Below the pieces are notes generated by a model. That model was not told the origin of the DNA and did not search any database. It saw only the letters and a list, made by a program, of their open reading frames with translations. Shown here piece by piece: positions 1-14,464 of a DNA stretch of 64,000 nucleotides. Position 1 is the stretch's first letter. Each line of letters starts with the position of its first letter. The stretch comes from Marchantia polymorpha subsp. ruderalis (lineage: Eukaryota > Streptophyta > Marchantiopsida > Marchantiales > Marchantiaceae): the NCBI GenBank assembly GCA_037833965.1, contig AP031356.1, forward strand, positions 13,290,501 to 13,354,500, written 5' to 3'. The translations under genes and the position numbers were made by a program.

Positions 1-3000
1 CTTTGACAGCACAGAATGACTAATGGCTCGATGAAAAGGACGTCCAATCACCGCATAGACTGGGATCAACAGTCCGTTCGGTCCGTACAGAACTTGTCAA
101 TGGCTATCAGATGTGCAAGTGCCGTACGAACTTGCAGGACGAGGTGTAGCTATTGTGAGTACAATAGCTGGAATCACCTCGAGGATTAGAGGAGCGACCA
201 CCGATGCCTGCCTTCTCAACAGTCTCGTCGTGTACCCTCGTGTACTTGCCTCGTCCACATCATGCACTCCCGAGTGCTGCAGCAGTGACTGGGCAGTCCT
301 TTTGTGTCAAACATTGTGCAGGGCTCCATTACTGACGACTAGTACTGAATCTGGACAGCTTGCACTTTAAAGTGCTAGCTTCAGTTTCTTCTATCCTGAA
401 AGTGAATGTCTTGCACTTTACAGGGATAACTTAGTCTCTGAAAAGCTGGCCTCCGATTACTAATTTAGCCTTCATTACCCATCTGCCCGTGTTCTGATCT
501 GAGACTCGCATTTCGAAGCAGCAGGGAGCTCAGATGATGCCCAGGTCCCGTCCGCGAAATTTGGAGCTAGAGGTGAGCTCCGTCAAGGGAGATTCAGCCA
601 TCAACAGCAGTTCGATGTGTCGAATGGGTTGACTGAACGAATGTTGATTCATTCTATAAGAGGAGCCTAATTTTCCTCTTTATCAAAGAAGCTGGAAAAC
701 CGTGAGCATCAAAAGATAAACTCAGTTTATGTGTACAGTTGTGGACATGAACATGCCTAGATTATCATGATTTAACGATTGACATCTTTGCTCCAGGTTT
801 TGCTGTCGTTTGTCTTAGCAAATCGAACAAGCGATTTTTGGCAATCCTAGCATCCAGTTTACCTTTATTGCAAGTCTTAGTGGCGAAAAGATATCTGCAG
901 CTCCGGTCTTTGCATCCTCCTCAAACGACTGTGCGTTGATGTGAAGATTCACATACTTGGTCCAATGTGAAAACTCAAGTATATGTCCGATGATTGCACC
1001 AATGCCGCTGATCGAGTGTGCCAGTAGAGTTCTTACACTGCAATGAAAGTAGCTGACATCGTAGCTGCAGCGCCTAATCTATATTTACATAATCATGCTC
1101 CTGACAGCGTCAGGTGTTTCTCGATCGTCTCGAACTTGCAGGTTGGAAGAGTTATTAATATACGTGGATGTTCAGATATCGATGGACAAGATTATGGTTT
1201 CCACAGTTGTTGATTTCAAGACGCTGGACTGACTTGAATGTGATTACTAACAGCTGCCATCTTACAGGCCAAGCGTATTGCTTGGCAAAGCTTCGTCAGC
1301 GACTTGTCACATTCATCTCGTGAACACTCACTCGATCCTTGCTCCTCGCAAATAATACAGTGAAGCTTCTAAGTCGAGAAGTTAGATTCGCCTCACTAAC
1401 CAGAGTTGGAGGCCCAGAAACTTCAAATGCTACGAAGATGTAATATCCTGGAGTTTCAGGATCTGATGAAAATGGAAATTCTCTCCACCTTAAATTTAAA
1501 TACGTGAAACGGACCAAAGCCTACTTCTCTCAAGTACGTGTCTGAATCGCATTACTTTCTTCCACAAGCAAGAGGTTTGCTCAAAGTAAGTACGAGGTAC
1601 TTTGAAGACTCAAGAGATGATGAAATCTCGTCTAACACTACGGCTGAGAGAGCTCATCGGTTTGCCTTCCTACACCAGTGCGAGAGTTTCAGAGCACTAG
1701 GGGCTCGGTAATCAACAGAAAATGCCCCACACACAAAGAGGAACTGACATTCACGGACGTCGGCAATTAATGTCAAAGAGAAGAAGATGCATAATTATCA
1801 CTTAGCAGCTTCGTCGTGTCGTGCATGTCCTCGGGTGGCGAGCCCTGAACAACTTTCCTACCGGGAGACGGGTCTGGAGTTCAACAAACTGGTGGCTGGG
1901 CGTGCGGATGAGTGTCTCCCCTTGACACGTCCATGGATCGTCTCTCTTGGGGGGGTATCAGAGTGTCACACCTGAAGCTGTGGCAGGAACATCGAGGCCA
2001 ACTCGAAGCTGCCCAAAGTTCCCAACTGCTGGACTGAAGTGACAGCGTGACATGTGTCCCATGGAAGACAATGGGTTTTTTTTCCATCACAGTATCGTTG
2101 AATTTCATGTCATGCTGCTTCCTCCTGACTCGAATCTAGATGCCTGCCTTCCTGCCTCCCTGCCTGCCTTATCCGTATGCAGAGATCTGAGCATCACGAA
2201 AGGAAGCATCTGCAACGACTGTTCCGCAAATGATCATGGACTTCCCTCTGAGAGCCTACAGCTGGTGTTCACCGGCGCTCCTTGGCCTCACGACGATCGT
2301 TTCAGTCACGGAAGCTGTACAATGCTCGATCGGTGATCTGGGCCTATCTGATAATCGATCACTCGGAACGAGACAGGCACAGACGGACCATGAGAAACTC
2401 AGAAAGGCTGAACGGGATACGGGTTTCTGTTTTGTCCGTAGTATAAAGGTCCCAGTCATGATCCCGTGGAAGGATAGGGGAAAAAGCACGCACGCCATGT
2501 CTAAGAGGAACCTTGTTCTGCTTTCGTTCCTTTTGTCTGTGGGCAACACTTTTGCAGAGTCGCTTTATGCCCCGACTTCTGCGACCTCTCGTTTTCTGAC
2601 GAGTCGTGGGATGGATCAACTGTACGACAAGTCCCTGCAATCTCACCTTTTCAGCTCGACTCAACGACATCCAGACAGACAAGGGAGTCGTGTGCGGGTC
2701 GAATGTGATCAAGTGAGTGGCACGAGCACCGAGTGTAACACATAGCGAAGAGGCCAGAGGCCGGGGCCGAGGATAATCAATCCCTAAGGGTTAGCTCGGC
2801 CAGGCCAGATCGAGCAGCTGGTCTACGATCCTGTGGACAGCTAGCCCACCACATTGTGCTCTAGAATAGCCGCTGCCTTTGACTTCATGGATTCCGTGAG
2901 ATCTTGATCTCGTTGCTCGAGATATTATTTATCCAGCGGCAGCTTAGAGACTCCTTTAGCCCGAGAACGAGAGCGAGAGCGAGTTGTGGATCTGAGCTTG

Positions 3001-4421
3001 CTTGCTGCCGCCTCACACCCGAAAGCAAGCTCAGACCCACTTCCCAGTCACCATCTGCGTCTGACAGATGGTGACATTCATTCTTCTTCAAGTTCTGGTC
3101 TGTCTATGATCGTCGAGAAATAGAGAGAGAGTCCCTTCGTCAATTTACAAGACTGTCAGGCCCTCCCTCACATATATGCTCTAGCACTCGACCGAAGGAT
3201 AGCGCTCGAACCATAGAGTTCATACAGAAGCCAGTCATCGCTCATAGTCCCCGGATTTGATTTCATGAACGCAAAACTCATGGTGACAGTTCCTCATCAT
3301 GTTTTCGAAATACGAAGAGTAGGAAGAAATGTACTGAAGAAAACTGCGGAATGTACCTTCACACGGACTGATCCGTTTTCCCCCAGCCCAGGTCTCTCAA
3401 CTCTTGCACGAGCGTTCCTGGATGCGGAACCAAAATCCGCGTGCAGTCAGAGCTTATCATGGAGCAATCATGCCCAACGACCTTCCTCGATCAGGCTCAG
3501 ACGAGGAAATGCTTGAGGAGCCTTATTGAACACTGGTGCAGTAAGTACATCACAGACTCCCACCATGGCTGATCAAAAGAAGCTGGGGACTGAGTACCTC
3601 CAAGAGACTAATGCCTCTTCGGAGTCCCATCGCTCTACTGACTGAACAATTCGGTGCTTACGACGAGCGTAAGAGAGAAATTCTCATGCCGAGTGCAAGT
3701 TTTTATGAGAAACCGATAAATCTTTCCTTCCAGAAGGTTGGATCTCCAGCTAAGATGCTTCCACTCCATCACGGTGGCCTGCTTGTTCCTCACATTGCAC
3801 TCGGTGACGTCGTGCGCTGCAAGTAGACCTGATTTTCAACACCCGGCAAGAATATGGTCGTCTTCGCAGCCAGCATGTGCGGATTAGAGACGTTACGTTG
3901 GCGCGCAGAGGAGAAAGTCCTCGTCGCCTGCAACGGTCCGTCGCTCTGGCAGTGGATTTGGTAGTCTGCTCGGTTCCGTCGTTGTGCACGTTGTGGGAAT
4001 ACGTTACTCGTGCAGTTATGGTGGCGCTCCTTCTGAACCTCGGCCGTGTGAATGCGAGAGGAAATGGCCAGAATCGAGCGCTCAGCTGTCCCAACTCGTA
4101 GAGCTTTCGAGCGCCCGGAGATCATACGAAAGGTCTGGAAGAAATCGATCGACCAGTCCAATTCGTAGGAAACGCACCATCCCATATTCTGGGGAATGTC
4201 GCAAGGCCTCGAGACAGGTGCGAAGAAAGCTGCCTCTCCGGGTGGCTCAGGGCCGCCATCGAGCGATCGAAATCGATAGACGGAATGGTGAAACAGAGGG
4301 AGGGGGTATGGTGGCAGCGAGCACAGCGAGTAGGATGGGAACAATCGTGAGGGTGTTGATCGTTCGAGGAGGAACGAGAAATTGATCGTTCCTGGACGGT
4401 GTGCGAGGCGAGAGGGGCAAG
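1..4421. other. Spacer upstream of the HSP110 gene, no recognised gene
   Basis: No reading frame here resembles a family I recognise, and no chain of exons could be assembled. The stretch holds a short CCTG/CCTT-rich run near 2140-2175, two adjacent hairpins near 2995-3075, and an 82-codon frame at 2497-2745 whose start looks like a signal peptide. A 26-codon frame begins in a good initiation context (CCACCATGG) near 3565. The last few hundred bases should contain the promoter and 5' untranslated region of the chaperone gene, but no specific element could be assigned. Confidence 0.6.
2995..3075. repeat. Two adjacent perfect hairpins
   Basis: Two inverted repeats lie side by side. The first pairs GAGCTTGCTT with AAGCAAGCTC across about 19 bases. 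The second pairs GTCACCATCTG (3047-3057) with CAGATGGTGAC (3065-3075) across 7 bases. Both stems are perfect. They lie in a gene-free stretch. No promoter, poly-T stop or known small-RNA family was recognised, so a function is not proposed. Confidence 0.6.
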
Positions 4422-7400
4422 ATGAGCGTCGTGGGGTTGGACGTGGGGAACGTGAATTGCATCATTGGAGTAGCGCGGCAGAGAGGGATCGATGTGGTTC
4501 TCAACGACGAATGCGGGCGGGAAACTCCGGCCATGGTGTCCTTCAGCGACAAGCAGCGATACATCGGCACCGGGGCCGCGTCCACGGCCACCATGAACCC
4601 CAAGAACACGATATCGCAAATCAAAAGGCTCATCGGCAGAAAGTTCCGAGACCCGGAGGTGCAGAAGGATCTGCCGCTCTTCTCCTTCAATGTGTCGGAG
4701 GGCCCCGACGGTGGCCCTCTGATCAACGTCAACTACCTCAAGGAGAAAGCCTCGTTCACGCCCACGCAAATCCTCGGCATGATCCTCTGCAATCTCAAGA
4801 ATGTCGCCGCCAAAGCCCTCGGCACGACGGTCGTCGACTGCGTCATCGGCATACCGGTCTACTTCTCGGAGCTCCAGCGCCGCGCTTACCTCAATGCGGC
4901 CGCCATCGCCGGGCTGCGCACCCTGCGGCTCATGCACGAGACAACCGCCACGGCTCTGGCGTATGGAATTTACAAGCCCGGCTTGCCCGACACCGATGCG
5001 TTCCATGTGGTGTTCGTGGACGTGGGGCACGCCAGCACGCAGGTGAGCATCGCGGCCTTCAAGAAGGGCCAGCTCAAAATTCTGGCTCAAGCTTTCGATC
5101 GGTGCTTGGGAGGGCGGGACTTCGACGAGGTTCTCTTCGCGCATTTCGTCGACAGGTTCAAGCAGGACTACAACATCAACGTCGCGTCCAACGCTCGAGC
5201 CAGCCAGAGGCTTCGCGCCGCGTGCGAGAAGCTCAAGAAGATGCTGAGCGCCAACGCCGAGGCTCCTCTCACCGTCGAGTGCTTGATGGACGAGAAGGAC
5301 GTTAGGGCGCACATGAAGAGGGAGGAATTCGAGTCGCTGGCCGCCGACCTTCTCGAGCGAGTGAGAGCACCGTGCGAGCGAGCCCTGGCCGACTCCCACC
5401 TGTCGCTCGATAAAATTGGCGCCGTCGAGGTCGTGGGCTCCGGGTCCAGAATTCCGGCCGTCCTCAAAATCATCGCTTCTTGCTTCCGAAAAGAACCCAG
5501 CCGGACGCTCAATGCCAGTGAGTGCATCGCTCGTGGATGCACCCTGCAGTGCGCCATGATGAGCCCTACCTTCAAAGTCCGACATTTCGAGGTACCAGTC
5601 TCGCCTCGTCTCGTCGCCAGACTTGTATGATCCCTCGAGGGCCGATTCCATTCACAGAGTGGGTCAGGTTGGTGGTCACGGCATGTCTTTAGACTCGCTC
5701 GGAATACAGCACTGTCGATACATTCTGGCGAGTCGGGGGTTCATTTGCTTTCCTTCTCGGAGCGAACCATTCTCATGCACTTGCTCGGCCCTACAGGTAC
5801 AAGATTCGTTTCCGTTCCCGATCGCGTGTTCTTGGAGAGGGCGTTCTGCTTCCCCGAATGCAGAGGCTCCTGATCGCGAGCCTGCTCCGAGCACCAGTAG
5901 CGTTGTGTTTGTGAAGGGCAATGCTCTTCCCAGCGCCAAGTTGTTGACCTTCCAGAGGTCGGGCACTTTTTCGATCGATGTTTTGTATGCGGACGCAAGA
6001 GATTTGCCACCTGGAACTCCGCTCAAAATCGGCACCTATCAGGTGCAATTTGCGTTTCCCAATCTCATCCAGTCCCATCGCGAACAGCACCCTAGACTAA
6101 TTCATTTCTCCTCGAATCCTAACGAGAGCACCTTTCTCTAAGCTTGAAGCTCCGAGAGGTTAGGGTTCTAACCAGCCCTTCTAAGATTTGGAATCATCAA
6201 AAGCAGTTTCCGCATTTAGCTTAGAGGTGAAGGCTGGGCCTGAAACGGAATTTCGACTGATGAATTGAGTCCTTACCTCCGTGGCAGATTGGGCCTTTCA
6301 GCCCCTGCAGAGTGGAGAGAGCAACGCTGAAAGTGAAGATTCGATTAAGTGTCGACGGAATTTTGTGCGTGGAGTCGGCTACCGTAAGTGCTGAGTAATA
6401 TCAAGGTTTCCGCGGCTGCTTTGAATTGTGCTTTTCGATGCACTATGAGACCACGACGAGTGAACGTAAGACATCTTGTATTTGTTGCCCTGCAGTTGAT
6501 AGAGGAAGATGAGTCTGAAATGCCAGCCTCAAAAGTCAAAGAAAATCCTCGAGACTTCCCCGAAGCTCTCCCCATGGATACTGATAAGGACGGGCAGAAT
6601 GGCGTAGAACCTCAGGACGCACAAAACCTGAGAACGCCGGAATCAAACGCACCCGAGAGCAAGTCAAACAGCAACTCAACGAAAAATGAATCCGATGGAA
6701 CACAAGTACGAAATCCCCAACTTGCAGCCACAGCACTGAAAGGCCCTCATCAACTTCAAGTACATTCACCCTCCAAATTCACGTCGATGAAGCTTCCCAC
6801 ACATCTTTAAGATAAGCACCACATTTCCAGAGAGTATTCTGGACATCCAGTAGTAAGCCAAGGCCCCCTCCCTGAGTGCTGACTCGAGCTCTTGCCGGTT
6901 GGTGCCTTGGCAGCCAGAGACGGTGAAGAAGAAGAAGTCGAAACGGATAGATGTCCCCGTGCAGGAAGTGGTCCTGGGAGCTTTGGCAGGCCACGAGTTG
7001 CAAAGGGCTGTGGAGAAAGAGTTGGAGATGGCCTTGCAGGATCGAGTAATGGAAGAGACGAAAGAAAAGAAGAATGCCGTCGAAGCGTACGTTTACGACA
7101 TGAGGAACAAGGTAGATCCGATTTTCAGTCATCCACTGTCGATTGTAACCCGATCATGGCAGTTCGTCCATCAACCTCCTCCCGTCTCCTCTTGCTCCCA
7201 GCAGCACCCGGACCGGAGTCGATAGTCCTTGCGCGACTCTCGAATGATTGATGAGTGGTCTGCAATACTCAATATCGTCGGCCATCAGCTCACCAATGTT
7301 CTGAATTATGGAAATCCCTACTTGTCAGCAGCTCTCTGAGACATTTTCAGAGTTCGTCACGGAGCGAGAGCAAGAGGAGCTGGCGGCCATACTTCAACAG

Positions 7401-8625
7401 ACGGAGTTCTGGCTGTACGAAGAGGGCGAAGATGAGTCGAAAAGTGTATACGTAGCTAAGCTTGCAGAACTGAAAAAGGTGTGTCATCCCAAGTTCCTCT
7501 ACCACACCCACATTTCGTTCACCGACTTTAGTGCCAGTTCCACACAAGGCACTTTCTTACGACCGCATTGGCATGTTGTGTTCGATCTGAGAAACCACAT
7601 GTCTCTGGGGTTTTGAGTGGCGCAAGGGGTTGGAGCTCTGGGGTCAGAAACTTTAGAGATGGGTTCATGAGCTCAACATTTGCGCCAATTCCATGTCAAA
7701 TACCCAGTTGGGAGATCCGGTGGTCGAAAGACAGCGCGAGGACGAGGCGCGAGGACAGGCTATAGAGGATCTGTTGTTTTGCATCAACAGCTATAGCGAC
7801 GCAGCCCAGTCCCAGGATGCGAGATACGATCATATCTGCAGTGGAGACAAAGAGAAGGTGAACTGCTTCACCTGTCCTGAACTCGAGAGAGCCCCATGTT
7901 TTTCTAAGATGATTGCCCCTATGATAGAGTTGCGGATTGAGCCAAAGACTATTTTCTTTTCCCACGGATGAAATCTCTAATCGTTTGGTACTCAGGTACC
8001 GGATCGCCAATCATGTTTTGGCCACAACATCGTTACGGTGTCAATCGTGCTCATTTCTGTGTCGTATGTAGGTGATCTCCGAGTGCAAAAAGACTGAAGA
8101 GTGGTTGAAAGCCAGAAGACAAGCTCAGGATGCTGTGGCGAAAACAGAAGCTCCTGTTTTCCTTGCTCTGGATGTGAGGAAAAAACAGGAAGCCCTTGAC
8201 AAGTACGTTCCTTCGAAGTCCCGAGAAACCTTCAACTTCGATATTCGCTTCTTCATTTGGATTTCACCTGAAACTTTGTCGCATCCCCGGAGCTGCAGTA
8301 TTCCCCAAGTTTTATTGTAATCGTGCAATCTGCAAAGAGGTCAGATGGAGGCCAGCTTCAAGTTGCAACGACGACGAGCTCGAGCCTTCACATAGACAGA
8401 GAAGTTCAGCTAACACTGATTTCGTTGCATTGCAGATTTTGCAAGCCACTGGTGAACAAGGCACGGCCGACTGCCGCAAAGCCCAACACCGAAGGCCCAG
8501 GAGAAGAAAAGACTACAGACAAGAAGGACTCGAGCGGTTTCTCGGCAGCGGGGGACGGGACACCCGCTAGATCCACAGAAACTGATAAATCCAGAACCAT
8601 TCCTGAAACTATGCAGACTGAGTAA
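4422..8625 (+). CDS. HSP110: HSP110/SSE-class Hsp70-family chaperone, nine exons, full length
   Basis: Exons: 4422-5591, 5797-6042, 6288-6383, 6496-6705, 6914-7111, 7329-7478, 7708-7857, 8072-8202, 8436-8625. They join in frame to 846 aa, close to the roughly 830 aa of Arabidopsis Hsp70-14/15. The protein opens with MSVVGLDVGN, the start of the Hsp70 ATPase fold. The large first exon holds most of the nucleotide-binding domain (VVDCVIGIPVYF, HETTATALAYGIYK, LGGRDFDEVLF). Exons 2-3 encode the beta-sandwich (QDSFPFPI, RSGTFSIDVLYAD). Exon 4 is the long acidic/Asn-rich insertion typical of HSP110s. Exons 5-9 are the helical domain (VEKELEMALQDRVMEETK, NAVEAYVYDMRNK, DLLFCINSY). The family acts in the cytosol as nucleotide-exchange factor for Hsp70 and as a holdase in disaggregation. 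The ATG at 4422 is chosen because the family begins exactly there. Introns are 112-247 bp. No heat-shock element was confidently seen. Confidence 0.96.
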
Positions 8626-11600
8626 GCTGCAAGCAGCTCGGTTCTGTGCACCTGCAACTCGCAACATTTTGGCATGGTTCGGAGAGTGGATATATAAAGG
8701 TCGCGGAAACTTTGCCGATGTTTTCAGATGTTGTTGTGATATTGTTTCAGTTTGTTTACCAGTGGCTGCATTGGGACTACTAGCTGTTGCCTCACCAGCT
8801 CCAACGACAGGTTGAACACCTTAGCCATCTCACCAGAACTGCTAGCTCTCTCCACTCTCTCGAAAGAGCTTTGACTCCCTTTCGACCGGCATATCACACA
8901 GACCCACTCAGACATTCCCAATCATGACTCTCTCCCACCGCAAAATCCTCATTCTCAGTAGTCTAGTCTCATCAGAACCACCACTGGCACAGCCTCGTGC
9001 TCAAGTGACCACTCTCTTGAACCAAATGAAAAATACACACAATACACAAAATACATTGAACAGACCGAACTTTAGCAGCAGCTCCAGAAAACATCAAGAA
9101 ACCCAAATGCCTGCCTTAAAAATCGCTAGGTCAGCAACAATTACGTGTAGCGGATTTTCAGCCAGTAACAGGCCTGAAGATGTGTACCTGCAACCCAACA
9201 AATACTAAAAGTCCCACTAAGAGAGTAAATCGGATTTGTGCATAGTACAAATTCAACGTGTCACAAAGCAAATCGCGGAAGAATTTTCCAATCCTTATGA
9301 AACATCTCTGTTTCAATCGTACACTGTATCCCGAGGGTCGATCCCACAACATTGGAAAAGCCGACCTTGCACTTTAATATTGCAAAATGAGACTTTTCGA
9401 ATCAACTTAAACTAGTAAATGCAAAAGCTATTGTGATTGCAGTTACGTATAAATTGCATTTAAACTGTTTTGTGCAGGGAGGTCTGGAGAAAGGGTGAGG
9501 CAATAAATATCTCTATCCAGCCCATGTTTTATTTGGTAAAGCGTAGCTCTTGCATCACTAAGAATTTGCATTTAAACTCAAGCCTGGTTTTTTTCGTAAA
9601 CGGTATCGCCTCAAAGTTGCAAATGGAGAAAGCAACTAGAATATTGCTCTTACAGAGGTGACTCTTAGAGAGTGTCAAGTGTACTCTACGCAGACTGTTC
9701 TGTACAACGATACCAAACCTTGGGCCATCTCGTCATAGACTTCGTTTTAGAGCTATATTTCATAAATTGTGAAGTTCAAACTTGCTTGTACTTCAATCTA
9801 CAGTTCTCCTATCTTATGAAGCAGAACTCCACCGTCTATGGAATACTGGATCTTCGGCGTGCAAGTTTGACGCTTTCTCAGTGAGCTTTAAAAGCTCAAG
9901 CTAAAACTGATGGACTACAAGTATCAAATGTTGGATGAATTGTTGTGCACACTAATGCTTTGATTTGTCAGCTCACCCTATAACGAGACGCCCATGATTA
10001 CAAGCTTCTTCCGAATCAACATTAGAGCATTGCAACATCGTATAAATTGATGATAAATAAATTTGTCCAGTCTAGTTTTCATACTGAATCGTGAAAATTT
10101 TCAGAAAATACAAGATCCATTGTAGTATCCATAGTAATTTGCTTCATGAAATTTTTATTTCAATATGATGCTCAATTAATCATGATAATGTACATTATCG
10201 AATTAATATATATCAAATACTTGAAATTTTATTTCTCATTTGTCTTTTGGGATGGATTGATAGTGCATTGAAACTTCAAGCAAAGATGCAACTACACCTA
10301 TTGAAGCATAGTATATTGGAGTTCGTTATTGACTTAATAAGTATGAACTTGATTTTAACACTCGATACAACAATACCAGGAAAAATATAAAATTATACAA
10401 TGTTTCTAATTACTTTTTCACTCCTTTGTAATAAAATAATATACATCATATAGCGAAAAGTGCAATAACTTTATGTCACATGATACATTCAAATACAGAA
10501 AAGAGATACATACATCTTCAAAGTCAGATACACAAATTTTACTATCTCATCAAAGTGAGTTCAAGAAAAAATTTCGAACAATTCGACTATCTAGATTCTA
10601 TTTAAATCTGTTATTATTCAAGAAATAGTAAGGTCCATCGACATGATAATGTATCAAATTTGAACTCGAGTTTTAATTACAAAGAAAATAGTTCAGGTAT
10701 TATGAAGCTATTATGTTAGAGACTTCTATATTTGCTTTAGCTTCCTAGCCAAAGTGATTCGAACGTGACATTTTATCAAATTGTCGACAGAAATTACATT
10801 TTAGTTCATGATACACGCAGAGAAAAGGTGGTTTAGTCAAGCAAACACTATGAATCCATCTTCCTGCTATGAATGAATCATGTGCGCAACTCTTGGTGTA
10901 ATTGCCTTTGACAAACGTAAGAGAATCACCCTGCATATGATTCTCCAAACCTGGAAAATCATGCTGTAATTGAATAAATCTCAGCTCAGCTCCTAATATT
11001 AACTTTTTTCTCAGACTGGTACCTTATATTGCTTCAAATAAGCTATAATTAACAAACGCAATCAACAAACGCAACACCACTTCAAACGCGTGGTCAAATC
11101 GAGTTCGATCAAACATATGGGGTTAACGTGAGAAATCTCTCAAGAATTGTTTTCCATGAACATTAAACTTGATGCGTTTACCTTAAATCAAAATATGTAA
11201 ATGATGAATAAACAGACGAGGTTTCTAATGATGTGGAACTGCCCAAAAGTGGAGAGGTTTCGTGGTAGCGAACGTGAGCAGACGGTAAAGGGCATATTCA
11301 CTCTATTCCTCCAGATATTACTCTCTGATAATCTTCCCCCTAAGCTGACAAACAATTTACAAGTACTTCACTCTATTCCTCCAGATATTACTCTCTGATA
11401 ATCTTCCCCCTAAGCTGACAAACAATTTACAAGTACTTCGTTTAAATTTGTGGTTGGCCAAAAAACGCTCCCTACCACCATTCAGGACGGCGGTGGATCC
11501 TGGCTTCGATGGTTTCTCCCTGCATGCCGACATTCCCGTGCGTGCATGCGACGTCGAGTGCTGTCATCCTCGTCCTGTTAAAAAAGATCAGATGCACCAC

Positions 11601-11879
11601 AAACTTGACATTTGAACATCCCTTACGACCTCAGCAGTTCCGCAGGGCTGAATGGATTGCCGGCATCCACGAGATCCAATTCAAACCAGAGCACCCGGTA
11701 CTGCGAATTCCAAAGCGCCGAATGTAATTTGTTTTTTTTCGTGATTGCTCCGGGCCGTCTCCGTCATATTTACAATGCTGGGGGAGTGCGAGAGGCGGAT
11801 CACAGCTCATTGGGGCAACGGGAGGTGGAGGCGTGGGGGGACCATTTCCTGTCGAAAGGGACAGTTGTGCGAGGAAGAA
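8626..11879. other. AT-rich spacer between convergent HSP110 and RVB2 genes
   Basis: The two flanking genes point toward each other, so this stretch should contain both 3' ends. From about 9.4 kb it becomes strongly AT-rich with only short chance frames. A TATAAA-like run at about 8690-8699 sits just past the chaperone stop codon. The perfect 70-bp duplication at 11297-11439 is the only structured feature found. Confidence 0.6.
11297..11439. repeat. Perfect tandem duplication, 70-bp unit, two copies
   Basis: The block starting TTCACTCTATTCCTCC is repeated head to tail with a period of exactly 70 bp (for example 11301 and 11371). No mismatch was seen over about 143 bp. The unit contains no recognised motif and sits about 440 bp past the RVB2 stop codon. 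Perfect identity suggests a recent duplication or an assembly artefact. Confidence 0.95.

Positions 11880-14464
<2,585 letters not shown>

Noticed and set aside
4122..5651. A 509-codon open frame on the minus strand opposite the first HSP110 exon
   Set aside because: It is antisense to a well conserved GC-rich Hsp70 exon, its composition is that of a mirrored coding strand, and it matches no family.
8690..8699. TATATAAAG just after the HSP110 stop, similar to the MRP TATA box
   Set aside because: No conserved small RNA or T-run stop follows at the expected distance; it is more likely part of the 3' untranslated region.
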